From NCBI GenBank assembly GCA_013180625.2, contig SNVD02013686.1:620001-684000 (forward strand): a stretch of DNA of 64,000 bases, written 5' to 3'. Shown piece after piece: positions 11,505-24,400 of this stretch (position 1 is its first letter; every line of letters starts with the position of its first letter). The DNA comes from Boswellia sacra. Lineage: Eukaryota > Streptophyta > Magnoliopsida > Sapindales > Burseraceae. A model generated the notes under the pieces. The model had not been told where the DNA came from, did not search any database, and saw only the letters and a program-made list of their open reading frames with translations. Made by a program: the position numbers and the translations under genes.

Positions 11505-12840
11505 CCTGTCTCCTGTGTTATTCGGCCCTGCATTTTTATCGTCTTTGTTGATGCCATCTTGCTTGAAAACTCCTTCTGGTTGTTCCTTTGACAAGGATTA
11601 CCCTGCTTATTCAGAAATATGAAAATTTGAAAATATTGAAGAGCTTGGTCTCATGCTATTTGATCTTCATCGTCATTTTCTTGCTCAAAGAACTCCCAAA
11701 ATTGTTCTTGGTTGTTTTGTGAGGGTTGATGTCTGTATATCTATAATCTTTGGCGAAGCTTTCTTGCCTAACAATCTTTTGCCCCATATTGAATCTGTAT
11801 ATTTATCATCTTTGTTAAAGCTCGGTTGCCTGACAACATTCTGAGAAACACTGCTTATTGGAGGGCTGGTGTTTGTATGCTTATCATCTTTCTTGAAATT
11901 TGCTTGCCCAGCAACCTTTTGCGCAACGCTGCTCTTGATTGTGTTTGGAGTCCGGAGTCTGCAAATTGACCATCTTTGTTGAAGCTTACTTGCTCGACAA
12001 ACTTCTGCTCCGCGCTGAGAGGGGCCGTGTTTGTTTCCTCTTGAAAGCTGGGTTGCCGAATAACATTCTGTGCAGCTTTGCTTGTGGTTATCTTTGCAGG
12101 GCCGGTGTCTATATATTTCTTATCATCTCTGTTGAAGCTTGGTTGCTTGACCATCATTTGTTCAAAGGTGCTCTTTTAAGGGCCGATGTCCGTATCGTTA
12201 TCATCTCTGCTGAAGCTTGGCAGCCGAACAACACTCTGCGCAACACCGGTCTTTTCAGTCTTTGGAGGGCCGGTGTCTGTATATTTATGATCATCTTTGT
12301 CGAAGCTTTGTTGCCGGGAAACCTTCTGCTCAAAGCTGCTCTTTGGAGGGCCGGCACCGGTTTCCACATGCTTATCAGGTTTGCCGAATCTAGGTTGCCT
12401 GACAACAGTCTCCGTCCGTCCAGGGCCAGTTTCTGTATATTTGTAATAATCTCCGTTGACGCTTGATTGCCTAACAACATTCTGCGGAACGAAGCTCTTG
12501 GTTGTATTTGGAGTACCGGTTTCTGCTTGCTAACATTAGTATCCTTCTGTTCCTCGTTGCTGAAATGTAAGCGTGAGTGCTGATGATCCATAGACTTCCC
12601 ATGATTTCTCTTGTTCTCTCTTTCTCAGGTATCTTCAGACGGTTGTTCTAGGCTCGGTGGGTGCTGCCTTATCTTTTCTCAAGAGTTTTGATAGCCAATT
12701 TCTTGCTTGTTTTCCAATGAATTATCGTCTGCTCTATGCTGGCGATTATTTTTCATTGCAGCATTCTCACCAGGGCTGCTAATAATTTCCGGCTGTTTAG
12801 AATCCATATTGCTTTTTGCTGAGGGCCACTGGAGTTTGAC

Positions 12841-12933
12841 ATCTTGCAGGAGGCAGTGATAGGTAATTAAAGAAAGCCTTTCTTGAATTCGATTCCGAAT
12901 AGACTTTATAAAAGTTGGCAGGATTAGCGGTCA
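12841..12933. other. Junction of truncated unit A with a duplicated distal spacer block
   Basis: The motif around TTGCAGGAGGCAGTGATAGG and then CCTTTCTTGAATTCGATTCC also occurs near 18303-18350 and 62478-62530. Its position directly beside the broken N-terminal end of unit A marks a deletion of the gene's 5' end and proximal spacer. Confidence 0.55.
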
Positions 12934-13860
12934 CTCTAAATTATATTTTTTTATATCAATTTATATAATTTAGATTCATATAGATTAATGGTTAGAATTT
13001 AATTACATGACAAGTACATATTAAAATAATAATTAAATGTACCTAGAATGAATAACAATTAAATTGAGCAATTAATGATATTTTTCTCTCTCTTATTTCT
13101 CTTATCTTTAGGTCCTCTCTCTCCTATAATTTAGGTATAATTTAAATTATTCCTTAAAGGATTTTAAAATAAAACAATCAATGGAAATGTTACTTAATTA
13201 CTTTAGAAATACACTAATTACTCAAACAATAATATGTAATGAATTAAAACTATAATTAAGGATGATACAAAATACCCATCAACCCAGGAGGAGAACAAAA
13301 CACATCCAACTCAAATCAAGGAAAACCCATTATACTCAAGCCAAAAACCAAATATTCATTCAAGAACAATTAACTAAATGGGGACAGAAAAGAACAGATA
13401 ATTAACATAACAATAATCAATTTAACTTGCTTAACCACCATACACCACTGTAGAATAAAGATAAACAAACAATCCTCTAGCCATAGCCAAGCAACAAGTT
13501 CTCAAGAAAAGGAACACTCAAAGCTAGAGATAATAATAACTAAATAGATAAATGAAATTAGGAATTAGTGTAATTAGTGTAAGTAATTAAGTAATATTTC
13601 CATGGATTATTTTATTTTAAAATTGTTTAGGATTTTGGTTAAATTATCCCTAATTAAAGAATAGAGAGGATGTAAAGACAAAAGAAAGAAGACTAGAGAG
13701 AGAAAAAGATAATTAATTATGCAACTTAATTGTTATTCATTCTAGGTTCATTTAATGATTGCTTTAAAATTTACTTGCCATATAATTAAATAATAATCAT
13801 TAATCTACACGAATCCAAGGGATATAAAACGATGTTAAAAAAAAAAATTATAATTTAGAG
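12934..13860. mobile_element. Non-coding DNA element with long terminal inverted repeats (about 290 bp each)
   Basis: The left arm (about 12934-13224) is an imperfect reverse complement of the right arm (about 13570-13860). Matching blocks include CTCTAAATTATA at the tips and, further in, the TTCATTCTAG/CTAGAATGAA pair and ATTTCCATGGATT against AATCAATGGAAAT. The 340-bp centre has no coding capacity. The structure fits a MULE-like or foldback MITE. I could not define a target duplication. Confidence 0.75.
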
Positions 13861-14443
13861 GGGTTGTTGATCTTGCTCCATATATGTATTAACAACATAA
13901 ATTTAAAGCTAGCAATTTAATATACATATAAATATAACATAATATAAAACTTGATTAAAAAAGGGAGTCGATTCTTGTTACATTAAATGCCAAATATTTA
14001 CAAGCAGATCACGTCATTACAAGGCCTTGTGCCTCCCTCAGCTGTATACGTATAGATTCTTATGCGGTTTTGCGTGGTTTCTGTACGTCATCTGCAACTT
14101 AAGGAAAAAGTCCAAAGTAAAATAGGTGTAACACTTTATTTGATAAATATTTCATTAGTGATTATATATGTACATATTTGATGGATAGATATACCTCTAT
14201 TATAATTAACTTTTGAGTCCCTGACACTATTTAATTGACAATTAGATATTGGTATTGTCTATTCATCTTATATAGCTAGCTTGTCTTTTAATTATGGTCC
14301 ACAATAAACAAGATTAGCTAGCTTGGTTTGAAAGAAAGAAATCAAAATTAACAAATCCTCGAAACGAATTCCTTCACATAAGTTACAATTAATCAAGGTT
14401 CAAAGATGCCTGCAAAAGGATAGATTTGATATATAAAATATTC

Positions 14444-14486
<43 letters not shown>

Positions 14487-14848
14487 ATATATATATATAT
14501 ATGTAATGTTGATGAAGGAAATTCGCTCAACCAAGATTGACATGTGTCCAAGATGGATCCAACTCATATCAAACAACGCAAATCCAAAAACACTCTTGAG
14601 AAAAATCCTAATTGCAAAAAATGTATTAATCAATCTCCCCCAAATGACAAGCACTTGGAAAAAGGTCTAAAAACATGTTGGGTAAATGGAAAAGTAAACT
14701 AGGAACTATGGACGACCTCATGTAGTCAAGTGATCTTCGGCCAAGCTAGCTAATACTAATATTTAATTGGCAATATTGATGTAACTCAATAGTCAATTCA
14801 ACAACTGCTTAAAATAGCTACCAGAAAATCTTTGAACGGACTGGATTC
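13861..14848. other. Array spacer, non-coding
   Basis: Parts around 13980-14130 (AAGGCCTTGTGCCTCC, then a CGTCAT..CATCTGCAACTT stretch) align with 62660-62740, so this is a duplicated unit spacer. The rest is AT-rich with no gene seen. It includes the CT microsatellite listed separately. Confidence 0.5.
14447..14483. repeat. (CT)n microsatellite followed by (TA)n
   Basis: An uninterrupted TC dinucleotide run is followed directly by CCCATATATATATATAT. Translated in the minus direction it gives an Arg-Glu artefact reading frame. Confidence 0.95.
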
Positions 14849-15417
14849 TGTTGGGAATATTTATAATAAACTTAAATAATATAATCAAACAACAAGATAT
14901 TGAAGAAATAATAAAATATGAATTAGATTAATATATTAAATAAATAGAATAAAGAGATAGAGTAAGAAATAAGTGGCCTGAGCATTTGGGAGACATGTCG
15001 AAGGCATTGTCCTAAAGCCAAAGAGTCCTCCCATCGTGCGGGTCATATCGGTACTCAAGGGCTCCAAGATACAACCCAGTGCTCACAGCCTATCTTCTCG
15101 ATGAACACGATCACTGAAAGAAAATAACCTGTCTTCATGTGTCGCGGTTGCTCAAAATTATCAAATACTCAAAATATATCATGTTGATGTTAGAACCTTT
15201 GAGACTCCTTTATATAGTAATCTCGTAGCTTAGGTAACTTACAAATTAATTCTTGTAACTCCCAAGCCATAAGTTCTTAATAAAAGCATGAATGTTACAA
15301 ATAATAAGTGTCGTAACGTTCATGTTTTTAATACACTTGTAACGTATGAAATTAATCTCAAAATAAATATTGTAACTTATAATGTAAATGTTTGTTTTAA
15401 ACCTTTTATCTCCAACA
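14849..15417 (-). repeat. Single LTR, probably the 3' LTR of a LARD-like element
   Basis: The 569-bp block begins TGTTGGGAAT and ends ATCTCCAACA on the plus strand. It is followed at 15418 by GTCCCTCACAAAAGG, whose complement is a polypurine-like tract in the position expected of a minus-strand element. No second copy of this LTR is present in the window. Confidence 0.72.
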
Positions 15418-17470
15418 GTCCCTCACAAAAGGTTTAAAACTTTAAAGCTCTATAAAATAAAATATAAAGATAAAAATACTCATAAAATAAAAATTATATA
15501 TAAAGAGCAACATTCTATTATGCAATGGGTATAGGTATCTTTCGGATTTGAACCTACACTTAGTGTTGATAGTATCAATTTGAGAAACCTAAGTGAACAA
15601 AGTCTTGAACTCGATTTCTTGACCAAATTTCAAACTATCACACACATAATATCGACGAAGGCATGGTTTTGGCAGGTTAGCGCTATTAATGGCCATGCGC
15701 TCAATCTTGATTCTCATGAGAGCTTTAGAGAACAGCCCAATTCTCATAGTCGCGGCCCTCACGACGCTCTCACTTAGGTGAGTCCTCAAAAGGTATATGT
15801 GACCTATACCTCGCAAGAGTATCTAGCCTTTGGACTCACTCAGGATAAATATCCTTCCTAACATCACATGTAACAAGCACTTTGCCATAGGGATGAGCAT
15901 GATCATATCTCCTCTAAGATATGTCTTTATAGTTGTGCTTAACAAGTGACGCAGTACGGATTGTTCCTACCCATTGAACCTCCTTCATGAGATCTCCAAT
16001 TACAGAGGTTGGGTTACTTCTCTAGGTGACTCTCTTTTGGGCTTAGGCACATCCCCCTCGACAATTTAAATAATTAATTAGGGTTCTAAAAATTTTTATA
16101 ATTGCACAATCTCTCATTGATTTTATCTTGGAGAACTTGTTCTCATTATTTTAATGATTGCTTCCACTAGCTCTCTTAAATAATATTAAATATTTTACAA
16201 AATAATGTTAGAGAGCATAAGAATATCAAAGGCACAATAAAGAAAATTTAAGAAGCACTTAATCACTTTATAAATAATAATATTTTCAAACTCATACACA
16301 AAATTAATAATCATTTAATAACTTATGATATTATGTTTTTTTCTCCAAATATCATAAAAACATTTAACAACCATCAAATAAAGAAAACCCCCACATTAAG
16401 TAACATTTTAAATACAGTAGCAATAACTCCATAAAATATTAATGCACTAATTTATTAAATTTTAAAACTCATCAAAATAATAACCACACTCAGATCATTA
16501 TCATCTTAATTGTACAAAATTAAAAACTAAAATATGAAACCGCTTAAAGACTAGAAACCCTCACACTAAAAAAATATTCTTTCAATCTTCACATTAATAA
16601 GATATTTTTATTTCTAAAACTGTAAGTATAATATATAACTCATATATTTATTTGATAATAATCATTAGCATTTATGCTATTATTTCATTTAATATAACCA
16701 CATAAATTATCACAATAATCTATTAGCATTTTTAACATACTCTAGTAATCAATTATTTAGATGTTATCATCTAATATACATGATAGTCACAAGAAACAAT
16801 GAACTAATTGCACACCATCATACATATGAGTTTCTAATTAAATATATGGAAAACACATGCTTTATTGTGTAATAAAAATTTATACATGCAACTCATAAAT
16901 TGAATTCTTAATCAATAATAATATGCAATAAAGATCAAAGATTGTCTTACTCCAAAATAATAACATACTTAATTAGCAACATATAAAATTAATTAAATCA
17001 TAAATAATCAACCTATAATAAATATCAGTAGTAAGAATTTACATAACTGAAATATTTATTAAACCATAATAAAAACTCATAAAAGGTTTTGATTATAAAA
17101 CAACTACATTTAACTCATCTACATTCTTTGAAAATAATAAGAAAATTTCAATATTTACTAGACAAGTGTAATAAAATAAGTTGGTATACAAAATAAAGAT
17201 TCATATATAAGCGTGAGAAACAAATAATCTCCTCATCATATTTTAGTAACCGCAAGCTATTAATATTGATAATTAATAACTAAAAGAATTTATTAATTTA
17301 CATCAAGAAGGAAACAAAAAATATTAGCACAGTCACACATACTATTGTAAAAATTGTAATACAATATACTTGAACTCATGCATTTGCTATTAAGATCATT
17401 GCTCTTGAAACATAACTGTGTTCTAATTCTGCAATATTATCTCTAATTGTACAATATTTGATATAGGATT
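15418..17470 (-). mobile_element. Interior of a LARD-like non-coding LTR element lacking its 5' LTR
   Basis: The first 640 bp (15418-16060) have ordinary complexity and contain no polymerase or integrase frame. After that the sequence is very AT-rich up to about 17470, where the array spacer resumes. With an LTR and purine tract at one end and no coding capacity, a large non-autonomous derivative is the likeliest reading. The right boundary is uncertain because there is no PBS or second LTR. Confidence 0.5.
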
Positions 17471-19852
17471 CTATATTGATTGTTAAACAAATTTTTTAAT
17501 TAATATAGATATTATGAAATTCGATTAGCGAGGTGTAAGCTGCAAGGTTCACGTGCTAAATGAAGAATATTGCTATTAACTTTTTAATCTCGATAATTTG
17601 TTATTGGAAAATTTCTTACCACCATTGTGGTTTTTAAAATTACAATCGGAAACAAATTTTTAGATTATTTGTGAACCCCTGATGTTTTTAAAAGCCATCA
17701 ATAACAGCCCTTACCTTAGGAATGCAGTTCATTCAAATTCTCATTGTTTGTCATTTTCAATGTTAGAGTGTGCTTCAACAAATCGGCGTCCATCAATCTT
17801 TCTAAAATCAGCAGTGTAGCTAAATGTGTTTGTCAGCTACGTCCGGCCATCAGCCAGCCCGCAAAAGAAGGTGAAATTTAATTAATCGAGGTATATAATA
17901 TACTTTAATGTGAGATAATTTCCGCTTTAATTCTCTTCCATTAGTTGAGATAGCTGATGAATTCTGTCATCTAGGGGTTTTTTTTGATGAATTACAGAAT
18001 TATTAGGAGTTTATTGATTTAATTTGAAAAGAAAAATCAATAAAAATTCTGCCTATCAATTTTGAAAAACTGAGGTGTGGTGTGTCAAATTTGCCCCATT
18101 GATAATTATAACAGCGTAAGAGTGATCCTTTAGGAAGAATTTGTGCATCACATAAAGTTGTCAAAATGTATAACGGCCGCATATATAAATATAATATATG
18201 GTTCTAATAATTTACTTTCAGAATCATCATCAGAAACGAATAAAGTAGCTAGAAGACGGATCATGAGTTTGATTTATCTAGAAGCAAAATTAAAGGAGAT
18301 CTCTTGCAGGCACTGATAGGTAACCAAAGCCTTTCTTGATTTCTATTCCCCAATATACTTTTTGAAAGTTAAATACATAATTTACAGCACAAAGCTAGCG
18401 ATTTTATATGGATATTATAATATATAATATATGAAGACTCCAATAAAAAGAATGTAACACAAACACATGATTAGGGGTTAAAATAAAATATATCTCACAA
18501 GATCTACAAAAACTCAAGAAAGCTTATACTAGGAGAGAATCTTAATTCATATATTTTCCCACTCTTGCAATAAACAAAATATAATTAATAAGTAATCACA
18601 AAAGTAGTCCTTGCTATTTATAATGGTATAAAAATGTCATTAAGTTGACAAAGCACCATAATATTTTAGGAATATTTTATTGTTGGTTATTTAGGAAAAT
18701 TTTAAAATTTTATCAATTAATGTTTCATTTCTCCCTTTGATTGAATTACGTGCACTCGCTCTATGTATATCGCATACACTATTAATAATGCTCCCAAATT
18801 TAACAGTTTTTGCACAATAGAAAGTTATGATCATCAATATGTGATTAATTTGCTTATTAATTCTTAATATAATATATAGTTTATTGATATCAATATACAA
18901 TTATCAGAGTATTCTTAGGAATAATTGAAGCAGAAGTATCAGTTGATAGTAGCCTTAGAAGAAAAGTATCTCTACTATCTCGAAGTGTAACCCTTGCATC
19001 ACTTTTTCAAAAAGTTACATTAATGCCAAACAATAAAATGCGCCTTCTTTATATCAATGCATTGATGCAATTTCACTCTAGCAAAACTAGGATTTTGGTC
19101 TTTTCCTGATCTATATGAGCTTTTTTTTTTTAATCCCTTTCTGACAGCCCATTTATCAAAAGTCTGTATTTCTTTAACAGCTGATTATATATCGATCAGA
19201 AGCAGTATATTTCAATAGTTGTTTACCTGTAAGTCTATAACATTTTCTGATATTTCTTTGCAACCAGTTTAGCTTCTGAAACCAACAATTATTATTATAA
19301 TAGACATGTTTCTGGAAGAGTTAAATCATTTGAACAATTTAATGGTAATGAAAATAAAGTAAATTGAGTTTGTTTGAACTAAGAGAGATGAGGGCAAATT
19401 CAAAGCAAACAAACCATGTCAATAGGTGGTAAAGATATTGAAAAGGGCATACAAATTTTCTTAGGAATTGTTTGAGTTGCAATCCAGATTCAACAGTATA
19501 TAGTTGATCTATGTCTCTCAAACAAAAGATACATGTAAAAATTATTTCAAAATTTTCATCGTTTGGTTTGAGTTATTATTATTATTATTATTATGAAAAA
19601 GATAATAACCCAGATGACAATTGGTCCAAGAGTTAGAAAATAAAAAATTAAAAAAAAAAGAAGTGCTGAAAACAAATCATAACCATTAAGCTCTTTGTCG
19701 ATATCTAACATGGGAGAGAAAATCAATGAAACAATATAGTATAGAAAGAACAAAGCAATGCGAGAGCTATTTACATAAATAAAAAGGGGAAATTAAAAAT
19801 TAAGGAAAGATAGAAATCAATCATCACGACCAAGGAAGGTGGGAAACCCATA
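17471..19852. other. Array spacer between units A and B (5' side of A, 3' side of B)
   Basis: Positions 17540-18365 align in order with 56540-56950 plus 62155-62530, the two halves of the unit F spacer split by copia-3. Positions 18900-19070 match the spacer block seen near 27480, 41985 and 53270 (TCAGTTGATAG, then ..AAGTGTAA.CC). Positions 19150-19850 match the 3' spacers of other units. No intact gene is visible. Confidence 0.65.
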
Positions 19853-20796
19853 TTACTTATCTTTTGCATAATTATCTTTCTGCTTGGGAAAATCCTTTTG
19901 TTAACTTGCTTGTTGTCCAGAGCCTCTCACTGTAGTTCTTGCAGGATCCGGTCTAGTGATTCTTTGGCTTTCGTAGCTATTCTCTTGCTTGTTAAAGTTC
20001 TTTTGGTCCTCTTTTGATGCCTGCCCTCCATAACTTGGCCCTGTAACTGCATCATCCTTGTTGATGCCCTCTTGCTTGACAACGACCTTTGCTTGTTCCT
20101 TGGACAAGAATTGCCCTCCTTGTCCAGGGCTGCTAGAATTTGAAAAAATTGAAGGGCTCGGTCTTGAGTCTTTTCGGTTTTCAATTTTGTTTTCTTCCTT
20201 CTGAAAACCCTTTCGCAGATTCTCTAATGCTGAGTGCTCAAAGTTGTCCTTGGTTGCCTTTGTAGTGTTGGTAGCTGTATATTCAACATCTTTGCTCTTT
20301 TGCCCAGAACCGGCATCGGAGCATTTCTGATCATCTTTGTTGAAGCTTTGTTGCTTGGCAAGGCTGTTCTGGCTTGTCTTTGGAAGGCCGGTGTCTTTAA
20401 TTTTATGATCATCTTTGTTGAAGCTTACTTGCCTGTCAAACTTTTGCTCAAAACGGCTCGCTACAGAGCCAGTTTTTGCATCTTTATAAATTCCGTTGAA
20501 GCTCGGTTGCTTAAATATTTTTTGCGCAGGACTGCTCTGGGTTGTATTTTGAGGGCAGGTGTTCGTATATTTATGATCATCATCTCTGTTGAAGCTTGCT
20601 TGCCTGCTGGCAGGCTTTTGCTCCACGCTACCCTCCCTTGTCATTGATGGACTGTCCACTATACAACTTTTATTTTCCTTGAAACCGCTTTGCTCAACAA
20701 CATCCGTTTGAACCGGTTGCTCCCGGCTGCTGATATTATCATTCCTTGAATTAGAGTGCTCCAATTTCTTATCTGCACCCTTTTTACTGTTGTATT

Positions 20797-21365
20797 TGTT
20801 ATGCACAGCGGAAGCAATAACCAACAGAACAACCCAAATGCACAACACAAACTATGCTAGATAATTAAATATAATAGCAACTAAAGAGGCAACCAATCAA
20901 CCACAATGCAGAAATAGAAATAACATCAAGATTTAACGAGGTTCGGTATAAATACCTACGTCCTCGAGCGCTGCTGAAGAAACCTTCCACTATCTTCAAA
21001 GAGAATTACAAACTTTTGAGCCACAATACAAATACCACAACTATTAGGTCAAACTGTAATTACCTAAATAGTTGGGCCAAACTGTAATTATGTAAACAAT
21101 TGAGCAATACTACAAATACCCAAAATAAAGGGGAAAAAAGCAAATGTTACAAACTTTAAGATCCTTAATAAAAGGTCCTTAAACTATGAGGTCTTATATG
21201 TGAGACCTTACAAATAGAGGGGGTGGAGGAGAATTTCCAATGGGACAACTAAGTGAGAAGACTTGGCTTTTATTTATAAGCCCAAGTCTCTCTAACACAA
21301 AGACTCTCACTCCATGTGGGATCCTTGCACACACACACAATGGCTAAAGAGCCACAATTCTAACA
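20797..21365 (-). repeat. 3' LTR of copia-1b
   Basis: This is a 569-bp LTR with plus-strand ends TGTTATGCAC and ATTCTAACA. A CA microsatellite at about 21328-21340 accounts for most of the length difference from the 5' LTR. Confidence 0.95.
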
Positions 21366-21466
21366 ATTCTCCACCTTGGCGATTTAGCCATTCCACCACA
21401 AGACTCTTCTTTTTCCCACACTCTCTATCACAACTGCTACACCTCCAAATGCGCCCACTGGCGCGG

Positions 21467-24400
21467 TCAAACTCGCACAATGTTGATCAAGTCCAAACAA
21501 TGGCTGAACTTGATCGCTATCACAACCTTAGTCAACATATCTGCGAGATTCTCTACAGTCTCAATCTTCTGAAGTAAGATTCTCCCTTCATCAATGATCT
21601 CCCGCACAAAATGATACTGAATATCAATATGCTTCGTACGAACATGGAACACTAGATTTTTCGCTAAGTGGATAGCACTCTGACTGTCAGAATAAAGAGT
21701 AATCTTCTTCTGCCCAATTCCCAATTCATCCAGCAATCCCTGTAACCAAATAGCTTCCTTCACAACCTCTGTCATTGCCATATACTCTGCCTCTGTAGTA
21801 GACAGAGCCACTGTAGACTGTAAAGTAGACTTCCAACTCACTGGTGCTCTTGAAAGAGTAAACACATAACCGGTTGTTTACCGACATTTATCCAAATCAC
21901 CAGCATAATCTGAATCAACATAACCAATAGCATACTGACCATATGTATCATCCCTCTCAAAGACTAAGCCAACATCTACAGTTTTTAACAAATACCGTAG
22001 AATCCATTTCACTGCTTGCCAATGTCCTTTACCAGGATCATGCATATACCTACTTACAACTCCAACTGCATGTGAAATGTCGGGTCTTGTACACACCATA
22101 GCGTACATTAGGCTACCAACTGCATTAGCATATGGAGCTCAAGACATATACTCTCGTTCCTCATCTGTACTAGGAGATAAAGATGCACTGAGCTTCATAT
22201 GAGGAGCAAGTGGGATAGTTACAAGTTTTGACTGCTCTGTAATGCCAAATCGCTGTAATACCTTCTTCAGATACTGATTCTGAGTCAAACAAATCTTGCC
22301 TCTCCCTCTATCTCTGCTAATCTCCATACCTAATATCTCCTTAGCTTTACCCAAATCTTTCATCTCAAACTCTCGATTCAACTGAGTCTTCAACTTTGTA
22401 ATTTCTTTGACATTCGTCGAAGCTATCAACATGTCATCAACATACAAGAGTAGATAAATGAAAGAACCATCACGTAGCCTCTGAAAATACACACAATTAT
22501 CAAATTTGCTTCTTGTGTACCTCTGACCCATCATAAACCGATCAAATCGCTTATACCACTGTCTGGGAGATTGCTTCAAATCATAAAGCGATCTTTTCAG
22601 TTTGCATATCAAATTTTCCTTACCAGCAACTTTGAATCCCTCTGGCTAAGGCATATAGATTTCCTCTTCCAAGTCACCATGTAAAAATGTAGTTTTTACA
22701 TCCAATTGAACTAGTTCCATATTCATCTGAGCTACCAAGGCCAACAAAATTCTAATGGAAGAATGTTTCACAACTGGAGAAAATACCTCATTGTAGTCAA
22801 TTCCTTCCCTCTGAGCGTAGCCTTTAGCTACCAACCTTGCCTTGTAGCAGACGTCATTCTTGTCAGGAAATCCATCTTTCTTTGCATATACCCATTTGCA
22901 CCCAATTGCCTTTTTACCCTTCGGTAGTTGAGTTAGCTCCCAAGTTTCATTCTTCTGAAGAGACTGCATCTCTTCGCTCATAGCTGTCTTCCACTCATCA
23001 ACTTTAGAACATCTGACTGCCTCTCTATAAGTGAAAGGAATATCAGCATCTACAACTAGAAGTGCATAGGCCACCATATCAGCAAATCGAGCAAGTCTGC
23101 GAATCTCACGTCTTGGCCTATCAATTGCAATAGATTCTTGTTGCTATTGAGGTTCCTGAGTAGAACCCTCTCCATCATCTCCCAAATCCTCCTCTGTCAT
23201 AGGAGTACCATCATCTGTCTCAACAGATCTAACTAGGTTCAATGTCGTCGTTTCAAACTCCATCTGCTGCTGAGTATGCTCCACCTGCTGTGGAGTACCA
23301 TTCACATTTGTCTGGTTTTCTGATTTCTTCAACATTGAAGACTCATCAAATGTCATATCTTGGCTGGATATAATCTTCCTCGAACTAGGACACCAAAGAC
23401 GATATCCTTTTACTCCCGAAGCAAATCCCAAGAAAATCGCTTTCTTGGCTCTAGGATCCAGCTTAGATTCTTTCACATGATAATATGCAATCGAACAAAA
23501 AACATGTAAAAAATCATAATCAGAAATAGGTTGTCCAGACCATACCTCCAATGGAGTTCTATCACCAATAGCAGCTGAAGGTAGACGATTAATGAGATGA
23601 CACGCATAAGTCACAGCCTCAGCCCAAAATTCCTTGCCCAACCCAGCATTGGACAACATACACCAAACTTTCTTCAGCAATGTCCGGTTCATGCGTTCTG
23701 CCACCCCATTCTGCTGTGGTGTACCTCTAACAGTAAAATGACGTACAATACCTTCATCTCGACACAATTTCAAAAATTGATCACTGCAATACTCACCACC
23801 ATTATCTGTTCTGAGATGCTTGATCTTCTTGCTAGTTTGTGTCTCAATCATCTTTTTCCACTTAAGAAAAGCACCAAGTACATCATCTTTTGATTTTAAA
23901 CAGTACACCCAAGTTCTTTTGGAAAAGTCATCAACAAAAGTAACAAAGTAGTGCCTACCTCCCATCGATGCGGCTTTGGTAGGTCCCCACACATCTGAGT
24001 GAACATAATCAAGAATACCCTTGGTATTATGAATAGCGGTGTCAAATTTCACTCTCTTTTGCTTTCCCAGAACACAATGCTCACAAAAATCCAGCTTGCA
24101 GGTCTTTGCACCTTTCAATAAGCCTCATTTCACCAAACTGAATAAGGCTTTCTCACTTGCATGTCCCAAACACATATACCACGGTCTCGTGATCTCTGAA
24201 TCTGCATCATTATCAGAAATCATAGCAGCTGATCCAATAACCGTATTACCATTATAGTAATACAAGTTGTTCCTCCTAGTGCCTTTCAATACCACAAGAG
24301 CGCCTGAAGTGACCCTAAGAGTACCATCTCAAATAGATATATCACAGCCTTTAGATTCTAAGGCTCCCAAAGAGATGAGATTTTTCTTCAACTTCGGTAC

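Larger units (their letters stand above)
4850..12840 (-). pseudogene. Unit A: KDD-repeat gene, disrupted by two LTR elements
   Basis: The host segments are about 4850-4870, 9985-10114 and 11505-12840. The N-terminal end (12660-12810) aligns with unit F residues 95-140 (EIISSPGENAA..NNRQHRADD, then QEIGYQNS followed by a stop). Repeats of the RQ-x-SF-x-KDD type are recognisable through 11850-12590, but the frame shifts repeatedly. A gypsy element sits near its 3' end (TSD TATAC) and a non-autonomous LTR element sits in the C-terminal region (TSD CCTGT). The segment encoding the cysteine cluster is missing: at about 12840 the sequence jumps to a distal spacer block. It is a clear pseudogene. 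Confidence 0.82.

Noticed and set aside
11855..12591. Alternative-frame ORFs in unit A rich in Arg/Ile (LLGKQISRKMISIQTPALQ)
   Set aside because: These are the off-frame reading of the same repeat. The RQ-x-SF-x-KDD frame is the ancestral one, and the alternation of frames shows frameshifts rather than a new protein.
14400..14654. Minus-strand frame with an Arg-Glu repeat tract
   Set aside because: The repeat is the translation of the CT microsatellite, and the rest has no recognisable protein features.
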